From the NCBI RefSeq assembly GCF_000213655.1, contig NC_015554.1, forward strand, positions 2,542,001 through 2,606,000: a stretch of 64,000 bases of DNA, read 5' to 3'. This document shows, in pieces, positions 28,765-39,500 of this stretch. The stretch is from Alteromonas naphthalenivorans (lineage in GTDB: Bacteria; Pseudomonadota; Gammaproteobacteria; Enterobacterales; Alteromonadaceae). The first letter of the stretch is position 1, and each line of letters opens with the position of its first letter. Made by a program: the position numbers and the translations under genes. A model generated the notes under the pieces. That model was not told the DNA's origin. It made no database searches and saw nothing but the letters and a program-made list of their open reading frames with translations.

Positions 28765-31356
28765 TTAACCACCAGCATGCTGTTTTACGGGTAATTTTGC
28801 GCGCCAATCTGTGACATTCAGGGGCTTGTCTAAAAAGTACCCTTGAAACACATGGCAACCACGCTTTATAGCGTCGTTAAATTGCGTAGTATTTTCTATT
28901 CCTTCCGCTACTGTTCTTAATTCAAAGATTTTTGCGATATCGAAAATACTATTCAGCAGTGGGCTCTGGGCCCCAATTTTATCTTCTTCATCGATAAAGT
29001 GCCTATCAAGTTTCACTTCTTTTATACACAGATCGCGAAGGTAACTTAAATTCAAATTACCACTGCCAAAATGGTCTATAGAGAATGATACCCCTTTATC
29101 TGCTAGCTCTTTCATTGAATTACGCACCAAGGCAAAACTTCCAATGAGTACGGCTTCTCTAAGTTCAATGGTAAGGCTCCCTTTAGGAACATTCCAATGA
29201 GCAATCACAGCTAGCATTTTCTCGGTAAAGTCGGCTCTAGCCATATGTTTGGCACTAATATTAATTGAAAGCCGTGTTCTCAAACCACTTTTGTTACACT
29301 CGTATAATAGCTTTCCACATTCATTCATCACCCATTGGCCAATTTCTACTATTGCATCACTCTCTTCGGCAATGGGAATAAACTCAGCGGGGGTAATTAA
29401 ACCTAATTGGGGGTGCTGCCAACGAACTAATGCCTCGGCACACACCATACTGCCATCACTTTCATATTGGGGTTGTAACTGTATGAATAGTTCATGATTA
29501 CTGACCGCAGCACCAAGAGATTGTCGAATGAAATTGTACCTGTCATAACCCACACTAGAAGCACTATGAAAAACCACTGGTGTATTCACATTATCTCTAC
29601 TGAGTTGTTTATACCCTTCCTCAAGCATATGCCTTACTTTCGACACATTTGCCTTCATACCTTTTAGCTGGCAAATGGTTACCACGGCATAAATCTTATG
29701 TGGGCTGTTGTGCAAGGTAATGTCGCTACACACTTCATCGGTAAATTGTCGGCGAACTGCATCTATAGTCTTTTGCGCGTCTTTATCTTCTTCAGTGATG
29801 ATGTCTTCGTATAATAAATAGAAGTTGTCTTCTGCACCTCTGAAAATAGCAAAGGGCTTAGAAAATGTTCGAGTGAGCCTAGAGGCAAGAATACGCATAA
29901 CATAGTCGGCGGTAGGCTGGCCAAACGCCTGCTTGTACTGACTGATATTATCGATAGCAATTTGCGCGCAATAAATATCAGCATACGTCACTCCCGCTTT
30001 TCGAATAACTCCCTTCAACGCCTTATCGAACAACTTAGTGTTTGGTAATTGGGTAATGGAGTCATAATAAGCGGCTTGATAAACTTGGTCTGCCAATTGT
30101 TTTCGAACACTCATGTCACGAAATACCACCACTATCCGTTTTTGCATATCGAAATGAAATGATGATAGTGAAATATCAACAGGTATAAGGCCACCATTTT
30201 TGTGGCTAACAAAATGATGCTCTAAGGATGCTTTAGTGGTTTTCCTGTCCCCTTTCATGAACGTTTCCAAATGTTCTTTGGTATTTTGTGATTCAACTTT
30301 AGGGACCAAAATACCGATATCTTGTCCTATCAGTTCATCAGCGTCGTAACCCAGCACGTGCTCTACACTGTTGTTGGCTGTGATCACAGTGCCATCGACA
30401 TCAATGGTCACTAAAGCATCTGCCATACTATCCAAAATAGTAGAAAGGTACTCCGTGTAGTTGTGTTGTGTATCTGACAAACGTTTATGTTCGGTGATGT
30501 CCTGTACAGAACCATAAATCCTATACACTTTTTCTTGATGCGAATGTGTAGTGTCTGTTTGTGGCGTACCTGTCATTTTCAGCCAGCGCCGATAACCTTC
30601 TGCATTAATGTATTCTACTTCTAATGCAAACGTGGACATCGACTTTCTTGACGCTTTCATTGCTTTAGCAATTTTTTCACGGCTCGCCTGTGGGAAGTTG
30701 GCTAACGCTCGCTCTACCGTAATATCTCTGCCCGGCGTAACACCAAACAATAAGTAAGTTTCCCGCGTCCACGAGACAAGACTAGCATGTAAATCTAGCT
30801 CCCAGCCTCCAACATGAGAAATTCGTCCGATTTCATTGAGCAACTGAATTTTTTCGGCTAGCTTGTCAGTAAAGGGGTGCTGAATAAGTTTATATTGAAG
30901 ACCTAGTTCTATCTGCTGGCGGGCTATACTGGCGTAGTGCTTTTGTTGGCTCGTTAGTTGGTGACAACGCAACACAATTAAAACGGCCCCAATAATATTA
31001 CCTTGAAAATCTTTAATCCCACCTACAATGACGTTTTGGTTGGCACAATTGATTAGCGCCTTTGGCCATTCAAAATCGCTGCCCGGCAAAGTGGCGCTCA
31101 CTTCTGTCATCGATAATAGGAGCTGAGCATGCTTGGGCATGATCAGTGATTCTTTTTCAGAATCTGCATTGATGTCATCGCAACATAGAATACCCACGCG
31201 AGTGGAAACAGGAGATATAGAAACGAGCAAGACAGCAGTAGCTTCCATATTTACCTTGGCTTCACTCAACCGCGAGGTAATTTCTGGTAAACTATTATCT
31301 TGTAAAGAGCCCAACAATCCGTCGTGAAGCTGCATTATAGTTGAACTCCAATCCAT
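28765..31356 (-). CDS. PAS-PAS-degenerate GGDEF-EAL signalling protein
   Basis: An 863-residue cytoplasmic c-di-GMP-type regulator. It has an N-terminal GAF-like region (1-165), two PAS domains (about 178-300 and 305-425), a GGDEF domain (about 430-590) and an EAL domain (about 605-855). The GGDEF signature is degraded to RGAEDNF, so cyclase activity is unlikely. The EAL domain keeps AEALVRW and KLDRHF, but the DDFGTG metal motif reads DHFGSG, which may reduce phosphodiesterase activity. It may act as a c-di-GMP or GTP sensor rather than an enzyme. No membrane helix is visible. Two similar direct repeats lie just upstream of its start. Confidence 0.88.
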   Translation of the reverse strand: MDWSSTIMQLHDGLLGSLQDNSLPEITSRLSEAKVNMEATAVLLVSISPVSTRVGILCCDDINADSEKESLIMPKHAQLLLSMTEVSATLPGSDFEWPKALINCANQNVIVGGIKDFQGNIIGAVLIVLRCHQLTSQQKHYASIARQQIELGLQYKLIQHPFTDKLAEKIQLLNEIGRISHVGGWELDLHASLVSWTRETYLLFGVTPGRDITVERALANFPQASREKIAKAMKASRKSMSTFALEVEYINAEGYRRWLKMTGTPQTDTTHSHQEKVYRIYGSVQDITEHKRLSDTQHNYTEYLSTILDSMADALVTIDVDGTVITANNSVEHVLGYDADELIGQDIGILVPKVESQNTKEHLETFMKGDRKTTKASLEHHFVSHKNGGLIPVDISLSSFHFDMQKRIVVVFRDMSVRKQLADQVYQAAYYDSITQLPNTKLFDKALKGVIRKAGVTYADIYCAQIAIDNISQYKQAFGQPTADYVMRILASRLTRTFSKPFAIFRGAEDNFYLLYEDIITEEDKDAQKTIDAVRRQFTDEVCSDITLHNSPHKIYAVVTICQLKGMKANVSKVRHMLEEGYKQLSRDNVNTPVVFHSASSVGYDRYNFIRQSLGAAVSNHELFIQLQPQYESDGSMVCAEALVRWQHPQLGLITPAEFIPIAEESDAIVEIGQWVMNECGKLLYECNKSGLRTRLSINISAKHMARADFTEKMLAVIAHWNVPKGSLTIELREAVLIGSFALVRNSMKELADKGVSFSIDHFGSGNLNLSYLRDLCIKEVKLDRHFIDEEDKIGAQSPLLNSIFDIAKIFELRTVAEGIENTTQFNDAIKRGCHVFQGYFLDKPLNVTDWRAKLPVKQHAGG

Positions 31357-31373
31357 CTTAAGATGGTTATAGT

Positions 31374-31449
31374 GCGATCATTTTTAGTTAATTATTTGCT
31401 TTTCGTCTTTTACTGCTTACGTTAAAGACGTGATCATTTTTTAGTCAAC
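31374..31449. repeat. Pair of direct repeats upstream of the GGDEF-EAL gene
   Basis: GCGATCATTTTTAGTTAA (31374-31391) and GTGATCATTTTTTAGTCAA (31430-31448) are 56 bases apart in the promoter region of the minus-strand gene. They could be regulator-binding sites. Confidence 0.4.
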
Positions 31450-31586
31450 AATAAAGAGTTTTTACTGTTTTATCCAGTAAATTTGCAATATGTAAAGCGC
31501 AATCATTTGCTCTCTATAGAAAGATACATGAACTAGCATGAGTGATGGGTATACAGGTTGGTTAAAACTTGAAGGGAAAGGAAATA

Positions 31587-31611
31587 ACAGCGCACGAAAT
31601 ACATGCGCTGT
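31587..31611 (-). terminator. Hairpin downstream of the cytochrome c' gene
   Basis: ACAGCGCA and TGCGCTGT are exact arms around a 9-base loop, 16 bases after the stop codon. On the minus strand the stem is followed by TATTTCCTTT, a moderate T-run. Confidence 0.6.
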
Positions 31612-31626
31612 GAATGACTTAAACAG

Positions 31627-32139
31627 TTAGTCTTTTTTGTAGTCGTCGTGACAAGATTTACAGCTTGCTCCAACTTTGCCAATCGCGCTGCGATAAGCAC
31701 TTTCATCTCCAGCTTTAACTGCTGCTTGTAAACCCATTGACGCTTCTTTCAAAGCTGCAATTTTAGATTCTACATCTGAAAAGTTTTCCCACATTGCGTC
31801 TTTTGCGCCTGTGTCTACATCAAATTTACGGGTATCAACAGACAAGTAGTCACTCATCATATCCGCAAGTTGCTCTAACCTTACACCGTTAGTCATCATG
31901 ACAGATTCGTCAAAAGGGAGTGCACCTTTCGCCATGCCGCCCAATGGTCCCATATTGCTGCGTACCAATTGGAATATCGCTTGACGGTATTGGGTAGCCG
32001 CTTTTGCATGCTTCTCTGACGAAGCTTCTGACGTTTCGGTCGCCGCAATTGCGCCACCCGCTAAACACGTTGCTAAAGCTGCGGTAGCTAATGTGGTTTT
32101 GATTATCTTTCCTAGATTCTTGCTCATAGTTATCGCCAT
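31627..32139 (-). CDS. Cytochrome c' family protein
   Basis: A 170-residue periplasmic c-type cytochrome of the c'/c-556 family. A Sec signal peptide (TTLATAALATCLAGGAIA) is followed by a predicted four-helix bundle. The single CKSCH haem site is near the C-terminus, exactly where c' proteins carry it. Such proteins bind NO or carry electrons. A second in-frame ATG lies 12 bases downstream (MSKNLGKIIK) and may be the true start, since the AGG before the first ATG is too close. A terminator-like hairpin follows. Confidence 0.9.
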   Translation of the reverse strand: MAITMSKNLGKIIKTTLATAALATCLAGGAIAATETSEASSEKHAKAATQYRQAIFQLVRSNMGPLGGMAKGALPFDESVMMTNGVRLEQLADMMSDYLSVDTRKFDVDTGAKDAMWENFSDVESKIAALKEASMGLQAAVKAGDESAYRSAIGKVGASCKSCHDDYKKD

Positions 32140-32238
32140 GCCTGTTCGTTTGTGTTGGTCTGTTTTCTATCCTGACGAATACCCAGCTTTTGCGCAAGTT
32201 TTTAGCACGTAAATTTTGTATTTTTCCAATATTTGGGC

Positions 32239-32265
32239 AAAAAAAAGCCCTCATGTGAGGGCTTT
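32239..32265 (-). terminator. Terminator of the grpE-dnaK-dnaJ cluster
   Basis: AAAGCCCTCA and TGAGGGCTTT arms with an eight-T run on the minus strand, 20 bases after the dnaJ stop. Confidence 0.92.
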
Positions 32266-32281
32266 ATTAACTTGATATAAT

Positions 32282-33418
32282 TTAGTTAGTTAAATCATCG
32301 AAAAACTTTTTCACACCGTCAAAGAAGCCTTGTGCTTTTGGACTGTGTTTACTTGATGCTTTACCCATCGACTCTTCTAACTCTTGCAGCAGTTCTTTTT
32401 GACGTGATGACAAGCTAACGGGCGTTTCCACCACAACTTTACACATCAAATCACCCACCGCGCCGCTTCGAACCGACTTAACACCTTTACCACGTAAACG
32501 GAACATGCGTCCTGTTTGGGTTTCAGGGCTAATCTTAAGTTTCACTTTACCGTCGAGTGTAGGTACTTCTAGCTCGCCACCTAGGGCTGCTGTAGTAAAA
32601 CTTAATGGTACTTCACAGTACAAGTTGTTGCCGTCACGCTGGAAGATTTTATGGTCACGAACATGTACTTGAACATACAAGTCACCTGCCGGTGCGCCGT
32701 TCTCTCCTGCTTCGCCTTCGCCAGATAAACGAATACGATCGCCAGTGTCGACACCAGATGGAATCTTGACATTAAGGGTTTTGGTTTTTTCTTTACGACC
32801 ATGGCCATGACAGCTATTACATGGATCTTCAATAATCTTGCCTTTACCCGAGCAGGTTGGGCAAGTTTGTTGAACCGCAAAGAAGCCTTGGCGCATTTGC
32901 ACCTGACCGTTTCCATGACAGGTTGGACACGTTTTAGGCGTAGAGCCCTTCTTCGCACCAGAACCGTCACACACTTCACATTCAACCAATGTAGGCACGC
33001 GAATATCAACGCTTTTGCCACGTACCGCTTCTTCAAGCGATAGCTCTAGGTTGTAGCGAAGGTCTGAGCCTTGACGGGCTCGAGATTGACGACCGCCACG
33101 AGCACCGCCGCCACCGAAAATATCACCAAATACATCGCCAAAGATATCACCGAAGTCGCCACCACCACCAAAGCCAGCGCCACCGCGATTAGGATCTACA
33201 CCAGCGTGGCCGTATTGATCGTAAGCGGCACGCTTTTGCGCGTCGTTTAATACTTCGTAGGCTTCCTGGATTTCCTTGAATTTAACTTCAAGGGCTTTGT
33301 CGCCCTGCGTGCGGTCTGGGTGATATTTCATCGCTAGCTTTTTATACGCCTTTTTAATTTCGCGTTCGCCAGCGCCTTTATCTACCCCAAGCACTTCGTA
33401 GTAGTCACGTTTCGACAT
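32282..33418 (-). CDS. dnaJ: Chaperone DnaJ
   Basis: A 378-residue Hsp40 co-chaperone. The J domain includes the HPD tripeptide in [10 protein letters not shown] Gly-rich linker (about 75-110) and four zinc-binding CxxCxGxG repeats follow ([32 protein letters not shown]), then the C-terminal substrate-binding domains. It stimulates DnaK ATP hydrolysis. It lies 177 bp after dnaK and shares its heat-shock transcription. Confidence 0.97.
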   Translation of the reverse strand: MSKRDYYEVLGVDKGAGEREIKKAYKKLAMKYHPDRTQGDKALEVKFKEIQEAYEVLNDAQKRAAYDQYGHAGVDPNRGGAGFGGGGDFGDIFGDVFGDIFGGGGARGGRQSRARQGSDLRYNLELSLEEAVRGKSVDIRVPTLVECEVCDGSGAKKGSTPKTCPTCHGNGQVQMRQGFFAVQQTCPTCSGKGKIIEDPCNSCHGHGRKEKTKTLNVKIPSGVDTGDRIRLSGEGEAGENGAPAGDLYVQVHVRDHKIFQRDGNNLYCEVPLSFTTAALGGELEVPTLDGKVKLKISPETQTGRMFRLRGKGVKSVRSGAVGDLMCKVVVETPVSLSSRQKELLQELEESMGKASSKHSPKAQGFFDGVKKFFDDLTN

Positions 33419-33562
33419 AGTGTTTACTTATCCTACCTATTATTATCACAAGCACGTTGTTCGAGCACATTATCGCCCTTGTGAAACTACATTTATTATC
33501 GTGTTTTATTACACGACAAAGGCGCAACAAGTGAACCTGATGCGCCTTAACTGCTAAAGTTT

Positions 33563-33578
33563 GCCCGGCTTACCGGGC
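33563..33578 (-). other. Hairpin in the dnaK-dnaJ spacer
   Basis: GCCCGG-CTTA-CCGGGC, 18 bases after the dnaK stop, with no T-run. It probably stabilises the dnaK message 3' end or partly attenuates read-through into dnaJ. Confidence 0.6.
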
Positions 33579-33595
33579 ATATCGCAACAGTTTGC

Positions 33596-35530
33596 TTACT
33601 TTTTGTCTTCGTCTTTGACTTCTTCAAACTCAGCGTCAACAACGTCTTCATCGGCTTGGCCTGATGCTTGTTGCTCAGCGCCTTCAGCACCCGCTTCACC
33701 GGCTGCGCCTGCTTGCTGTGCTTGAGCCGCTTCCATCAACTTGCTAGACGCTTGAATAAGTTCTTGCGTTTTCGCTTCGATGTCTGCTTTGTCTTCGCCT
33801 TTAACCGCTGTTTCTAACGCGCTAACGGCTTCTTCGATTGGCGCTTTATCTTCTGCACTTAGTGCATCACCAACTTCTTCAAGTTGCTTGCGAGTAGCGT
33901 GAATCATACCATCAGCTTGGTTACGTGCTTGAATTAGCTCTTCAAACTTCGCATCAGATTCTTTGTTAGCTTCTGCATCAGCAACCATTTTCTCGACTTC
34001 TTCATCGCTCAAGCCTGAAGATGCTTTGATTGTGATCTTCTGCTCTTTACCTGTGTCTTTATCTTTCGCAGACACATGTAAAATACCATCCGCATCCAAA
34101 TCGAAAGTTACTTCGATTTGAGGGGTACCACGAGAAGCTGGACGAATACCTTCAAGGTTGAACTGACCTAGTGATTTGTTACCACTAGATTGCTTACGCT
34201 CACCCTGTAGTACGTGTACAGTTACCGCAGACTGGTTGTCTTCAGCAGTAGAGAAAGTTTGCGACTTCTTCGTTGGAATAGTCGTGTTCTTCTCAATTAG
34301 TGCTGTCATCACGCCGCCCATGGTTTCGATACCAAGAGACAGAGGCGTTACGTCAAGAAGTAGTACGTCTTTAACGTCACCAGAAAGTACACCACCTTGA
34401 ATTGCTGCACCAACGGCTACGGCTTCATCAGGGTTAACGTCTTTACGTGGCTCTTTACCGAAGAATTCAGTAACTAGCTTCTGTACCAATGGCATACGTG
34501 TTTGACCACCTACCAAGATAATATCTTGGATATCACCTACTGATAGGTCAGAGTCTGCCAATGCTTGCTTAAGCGGGTTAAGCGTGTTTTTAACAAGCTC
34601 TTCAACCAATGACTCAAGTTTTGCACGGGTTAGCTTAATCGCTAAGTGCTTAGGACCTGAACCGTCTGCTGTGATGTACGGCAAGTTAACTTCAGTTTGC
34701 TGTGAAGAAGAAAGCTCAATTTTCGCTTTCTCACCGGCTTCTTTAAGACGCTGCATAGCAAGCGGATCTTTACGTAAGTCGATGCCTTGATCTTTCTTGA
34801 ATTCGTCAACAAGGTAGTTAATTACACGGTTATCGAAATCTTCACCACCAAGGTGAGTATCACCATTAGTTGCTAGTACTTCAAACGTGTGCTCGCCGTC
34901 TACTTCATCAATTTCGATGATAGAGATATCGAACGTACCACCACCAAGGTCGTATACCGCAACTACGTTATCGCCTTGCTTTTTGTCCATACCGTACGCT
35001 AACGCAGCCGCAGTTGGCTCGTTGATAATACGTTTAACTTCTAGACCAGCAATACGACCCGCATCTTTCGTTGCTTGACGCTGTGAATCGTTAAAGTAAG
35101 CAGGAACAGTAATTACCGCGCCCGTTACTTCTTCGCCAAGATAATCTTCAGCGGTTTTCTTCATTTTCTTAAGTACTTCAGCAGAAACTTGAGGAGGCGC
35201 CATTTTCTCGCCTTTCGCTTCTACCCATGCATCACCGTTGTCTGCACCTACAATTTTGTAAGGCATAATGTCGATGTCGCGTTGTACTTCTTTATCTTGA
35301 AAACGACGACCAATTAAGCGTTTAATCGCGAAAAGCGTGTTTTCAGGATTTGTTACCGCTTGACGCTTAGCAGATTGACCTACTAAAGTTTCGCCGTCGT
35401 TTGTGTAAGCAATGATTGATGGCGTTGTACGATCGCCTTCCGCGTTTTCAAGTACGCGAGGTTTGTCGCCGTCTAGCACTGCGACACATGAATTCGTTGT
35501 ACCTAAATCGATACCAATGATTCTACCCAT
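33596..35530 (-). CDS. dnaK: Chaperone DnaK (Hsp70)
   Basis: A 644-residue Hsp70. The N-terminal phosphate loop [16 protein letters not shown], the connect and adenosine motifs ([25 protein letters not shown]), the interdomain linker [12 protein letters not shown] and an acidic C-terminus ending EEVKDEDKK are all present. It acts with GrpE, DnaJ and the small heat-shock protein encoded at 13.2 kb. GGAGA precedes its ATG by about 7 bases. Confidence 0.98.
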   Translation of the reverse strand: MGRIIGIDLGTTNSCVAVLDGDKPRVLENAEGDRTTPSIIAYTNDGETLVGQSAKRQAVTNPENTLFAIKRLIGRRFQDKEVQRDIDIMPYKIVGADNGDAWVEAKGEKMAPPQVSAEVLKKMKKTAEDYLGEEVTGAVITVPAYFNDSQRQATKDAGRIAGLEVKRIINEPTAAALAYGMDKKQGDNVVAVYDLGGGTFDISIIEIDEVDGEHTFEVLATNGDTHLGGEDFDNRVINYLVDEFKKDQGIDLRKDPLAMQRLKEAGEKAKIELSSSQQTEVNLPYITADGSGPKHLAIKLTRAKLESLVEELVKNTLNPLKQALADSDLSVGDIQDIILVGGQTRMPLVQKLVTEFFGKEPRKDVNPDEAVAVGAAIQGGVLSGDVKDVLLLDVTPLSLGIETMGGVMTALIEKNTTIPTKKSQTFSTAEDNQSAVTVHVLQGERKQSSGNKSLGQFNLEGIRPASRGTPQIEVTFDLDADGILHVSAKDKDTGKEQKITIKASSGLSDEEVEKMVADAEANKESDAKFEELIQARNQADGMIHATRKQLEEVGDALSAEDKAPIEEAVSALETAVKGEDKADIEAKTQELIQASSKLMEAAQAQQAGAAGEAGAEGAEQQASGQADEDVVDAEFEEVKDEDKK

Positions 35531-35647
35531 TACGTGTCTCCAAAAATTTATTTAATCTACAGTTTTAGTGGGGTTATTCCGCACTATTTTCAATAGTTGT
35601 CAGTAAAAAAACTGACATTTTTGTGTAATTTAAGCCGCAATGCGTAT

Positions 35648-36268
35648 TTACGCTTGCGTATCTACACCACCGCTAGGCGCTCTCGAAACCATAACCATGG
35701 CTGGGCGCAACAAACGGCCGTTAATTTGATACCCTTTTTGCATAACCGCCATTACCGTATTCGGTGCGTGGTCTGCACTTTCTTGCATAGACATAGCTTG
35801 GTGCAAGTCAGGGTTAAAGGTTTCACCCTGCGGATCAATAAGGCTTAATCCAAATTTCTCAATGGTGCTTAAGAAACTTTTATGCGTCATTTCCACACCT
35901 TCAAGCAACGGCTTAACCGCTTCGTTTTCGCCATCAGTTAATTCGATAGCGCGCTCAAGGTTGTCAACAACAGGAAGAAGCTCGCCCGCAAAACGCTCTA
36001 ATGCGAACTTACGTGCTTTTTCTACTTCCATTTCAGCGCGGCGACGGGCGTTTTCCACATCAGCACGGGCACGTAATACGCTATCTTGCTGTTCTTTAAT
36101 GGTTGCCTGTGCTTCTGAAAGTGCGGTCTCTAGCTCATAGATGCGCTGTGTCGCATCTGATCCAGCTTCTGGTGAAGATTGCTCTTCTTGAATTACTTCA
36201 GCATCTTGTACGGTTTCGTCTACGCCAGAAACTTCTTGCTCTGCCTGCACGTCGCGGTTATCGCTCAT
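35648..36268 (-). CDS. grpE: Nucleotide exchange factor GrpE
   Basis: A 206-residue DnaK exchange factor: an acidic, Gln/Glu-rich N-terminus, a long coiled-coil helix (about 45-100), and a beta-domain with [12 protein letters not shown] and [16 protein letters not shown]. The ATG at 36268 (MSDNRDVQ) is chosen because a textbook GGAGG lies 5 bases upstream. An in-frame TTG 12 bases further up lies across that ribosome site and cannot be the start. It is first in the grpE-dnaK-dnaJ cluster, behind a sigma-32 promoter. In E. coli grpE borders nadK divergently; here about 12 kb of other genes lie between them. Confidence 0.96.
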   Translation of the reverse strand: MSDNRDVQAEQEVSGVDETVQDAEVIQEEQSSPEAGSDATQRIYELETALSEAQATIKEQQDSVLRARADVENARRRAEMEVEKARKFALERFAGELLPVVDNLERAIELTDGENEAVKPLLEGVEMTHKSFLSTIEKFGLSLIDPQGETFNPDLHQAMSMQESADHAPNTVMAVMQKGYQINGRLLRPAMVMVSRAPSGGVDTQA

Positions 36269-36354
36269 GCTTTCCTCCAAACGTTAATGTCTATACTGCA
36301 TAAACCCATGAATGACTCGTACTCAATCATGGGCAATGTCTGTGTTGGAATTAA

Positions 36355-36384
36355 TTATGGGGCTGCTTTAACCGCCTTCAAGGG
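36355..36384 (-). promoter_or_regulatory. Sigma-32 heat-shock promoter of grpE-dnaK-dnaJ
   Basis: On the minus strand CCCTTGAA (36377-36384), a 14-base spacer, then CCCCATAA (36355-36362): a near-perfect RpoH promoter. Its geometry is identical to that before the small heat-shock gene at 13.1 kb. The predicted leader is about 75-80 bases. Confidence 0.88.
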
Positions 36385-36507
36385 TAACCACACTATTTTT
36401 ATGGTTTGTTTTTAAGTTTTTTTAAATAGATCAATAAATGCGAGCTGCACACCCATTCTTTGTAAAAAACATGTTAACTTTGACAGGTATTATATTAGGG
36501 AATCTTG

Positions 36508-39500
36508 ATGCTCAGTATTTGGACCGTAGGAACGGTAGTTGCCCTTTATTTGCTCGCCTTATTTGCCATTGCCTTCTGGGGCGATAAACGGCTACGTGAT
36601 AATCAACAACATCCAATTTTATATAGCTTGGGATTAGGAGTTCACTGCACATCTTGGGCGTTCTTCGGTACTACATCGCAAGCTGCTGAATATGGCTGGG
36701 CGATTATACCTACCTATATGGGTATTATTCTTACCATGGCATTCGCCTTTCCTGTGATATTGCATATAAGCCGGTTATGTCAGCAACACAATATCAGCTC
36801 ACTGGCCGATTTAATCGGCCTTAAATATCAACATTCACACCTAATTGCCGCCTTAATCACTATATTGTGCTTTATCGGTGTCATTCCTTACATTGCCTTG
36901 CAATTAGACGCCATTACAAAAAGCATTAATCTCATTACGCCCGATACCCAGCATTCAACGCAAAACGTGAGTTTGTATGTGGCGGGGCTAATGGCTATTT
37001 TTGCCATTGTCTTTGGAACACGAACGCTCAACCTCACCGACAAGCACCCAGGCTTATTGCTTAGTATTGCGTTTGAATCTGTGGTGAAGCTTGTTGCACT
37101 TTGGGTGGTGGGCATATTTGTTTGTTTTTACTTGTTTGATGGCGTGCTTGATTTAGTCACGCAAGCCGCCAGCAACGACGCTGCGCGCAGTGTCATTTAT
37201 GCCGATAGGGCACCATGGGTGTATTTGTCCCACGTGCTTTTAGGTGTGTGCTCTATGTTTGTATTACCGCGCCAATTTCATATGAACTTTGTTGAACTAA
37301 ACGGCGAAGGTGAACTTCGCACTGCTCGCTGGCTATTTCCCCTGTATCTATTGGGTATGACGGTTTTTCTTATTCCCCTAGCATTGGCTGGTAAAGTACT
37401 ACTGCCGCAAAGCGTGAATTCCGATGCGTATGTATTAGCCCTTCCTCTTTACGCAGAAAATATGTCTGTTTCTATCGTTGCTTTTGTTGGTGGCCTATCG
37501 GCTACCACCAGCATGGTGATTGTGGCAACACTTGCCCTTGGCATCATGATAGCCAACAACTTAGTTACTCCACTATGGTTAAAACTACGCTTGCGCGCCG
37601 AACCCAACCACACCATGCAGCCCAGTAAAATTTTGACTATTCGCCGGCTTACCGTATTAGTGGTGTTGTCGGTGGCACTTTGGTATCACTTAAATGTTAG
37701 CCAATCGGCGCCTTTGGTGAAAAGCGGTATTATTGCCATTGCCTTATTAGGCCAGTGCCTTCCTGTGCTTATGTTCGGCATTTATTGGCAGCGAAGCACC
37801 AAAACTGCCGCCGTATGGGCGCTGTTAGCCGGTTTTTGTTTTTGGGTAGTGTACTTGCTGTACCCCAGCATAATGTCGAGCTATTACTTTAATAACCCAC
37901 CTTCAGATGCCGAGTTAGGAATGGGGTTCGCTTATTCATTGTTTGCGAACTGCGTCACCTTCATTGTGGTTTCTTATACTACGTTTAAGCATCCGCTTCA
38001 TGGCATTGAACAGGAAGCTATATCATCACCTGCTTTTGCTATTCGTATTAAAGATTTAACGGCGTTAACGAAGCGCGTACTAGACCCCAGTGTTCACCTA
38101 GCGCTAGTGAACCAATTGTCAGTGAACATCTCGGAAGCTAATGATGCTAACTCTGGCTATGCTAACCATACTCTGCTGCAGCGCACAGAAAAATTGCTCA
38201 GTGCTCAAGTAGGCACTCCGAGCGCGCGCATTTTGTTAGGCGCTATTACTGAAACTAAAAATGAGACCTTGCCTGAATTGGTAGATTGGGTAGAAGAAGC
38301 GTCGCAATCTTTTCAGTTTAATCATGAAGTACTGCAATCGTCGGTACAAAATATTGAGCAAGGTATTAGCGTATTAGATGAAAAGCTACAGTTGTTAGCG
38401 TGGAATGAGCGCTATATTGAAATGTTTAACTATCCTCGAGCTTTCCTTAAAACCGGTATGTCGATTGAAAGTATTCTTGCTTACAACGCCAAAAGAGGGC
38501 TATTCGGCAACGCCACGCTAACCAACGATGAAATTAATAAACGAATTGTTTATATGAAAGAAGGCAGCCGGTACAAATATGTACGCAAACAGCCTGATGG
38601 AAAAGTGATTGAGCTAAATGGCTCGCCATTACCTGGGGGCGGATATGTAACGACCTACAGTGATATAACTGAATACATTGCCATTCAAGAAGCCCTTGAG
38701 CGCGCCAAATCTGAATTAGAAGGCCGCGTAGCTGCTCGCACTGAAGAGCTACAGCATGCAAAACTTGAAGCCGATAAGGCAAACGAAAGCAAAACAAAGT
38801 TTTTAGCAGCTGCTGGACACGACCTCATGCAGCCCTTTAATGCCGCTACCTTATTTGCCGCTATGCTGGCCCAAAAAACCAAAGGTGCTGAACTGGCCAC
38901 GCTTTCAGAAGGGGTGGTTAGCTCACTTAATAGTGCAGAAACCCTGCTAACCATGCTACTAGATATGACCAAGTTGGAGTCGGGCAAGCTTACTCCTCAA
39001 ACAAGCAATTTTGCATTAGATGATATGTTAGCGCCCCTAGTGCAAGAGTTTACTGTTATAGCAGCATCTAAAGGCTTAACCTTGCGCTATGTCCCCACCC
39101 AACTTGTTATTCATTCCGATAAAAATTTGTTGCGCCGTATCGTGCAAAACTTATTATCGAATGCGATACGCTATACCACAGTAGGCAAGGTACTGGTTGG
39201 TATAAGGCGCAAGTACTCAAAATCAGGCCACCAGCGCCCATTAAAATCAACCACACCGCTAATTGATATTTGTGTGTACGATACAGGGGCTGGTATTCCC
39301 AACCACCAGCAAAGTGAAATCTTTAACGAATTTCACCAATTAGATGAAAAACAAAACGCTCAAGGTTTGGGGTTAGGGTTAACCATTGTAGAGCGTATGG
39401 GCCGGTTACTACACCACCCTATTTCGCTGGTATCCACAGTAAACAAGGGCAGCAAGTTTAGTGTGTCTGTGCCTTGCGTTGGCGTATCCGCTGATAACGG

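Noticed and set aside
31910..32254. 114-codon frame overlapping the cytochrome c' start
   Set aside because: Alternative frame of a gene with a clear signal peptide and haem motif; no domain visible.
36268..36280. TTG start extending grpE by four codons
   Set aside because: The extension covers the GGAGG ribosome site of the ATG start.
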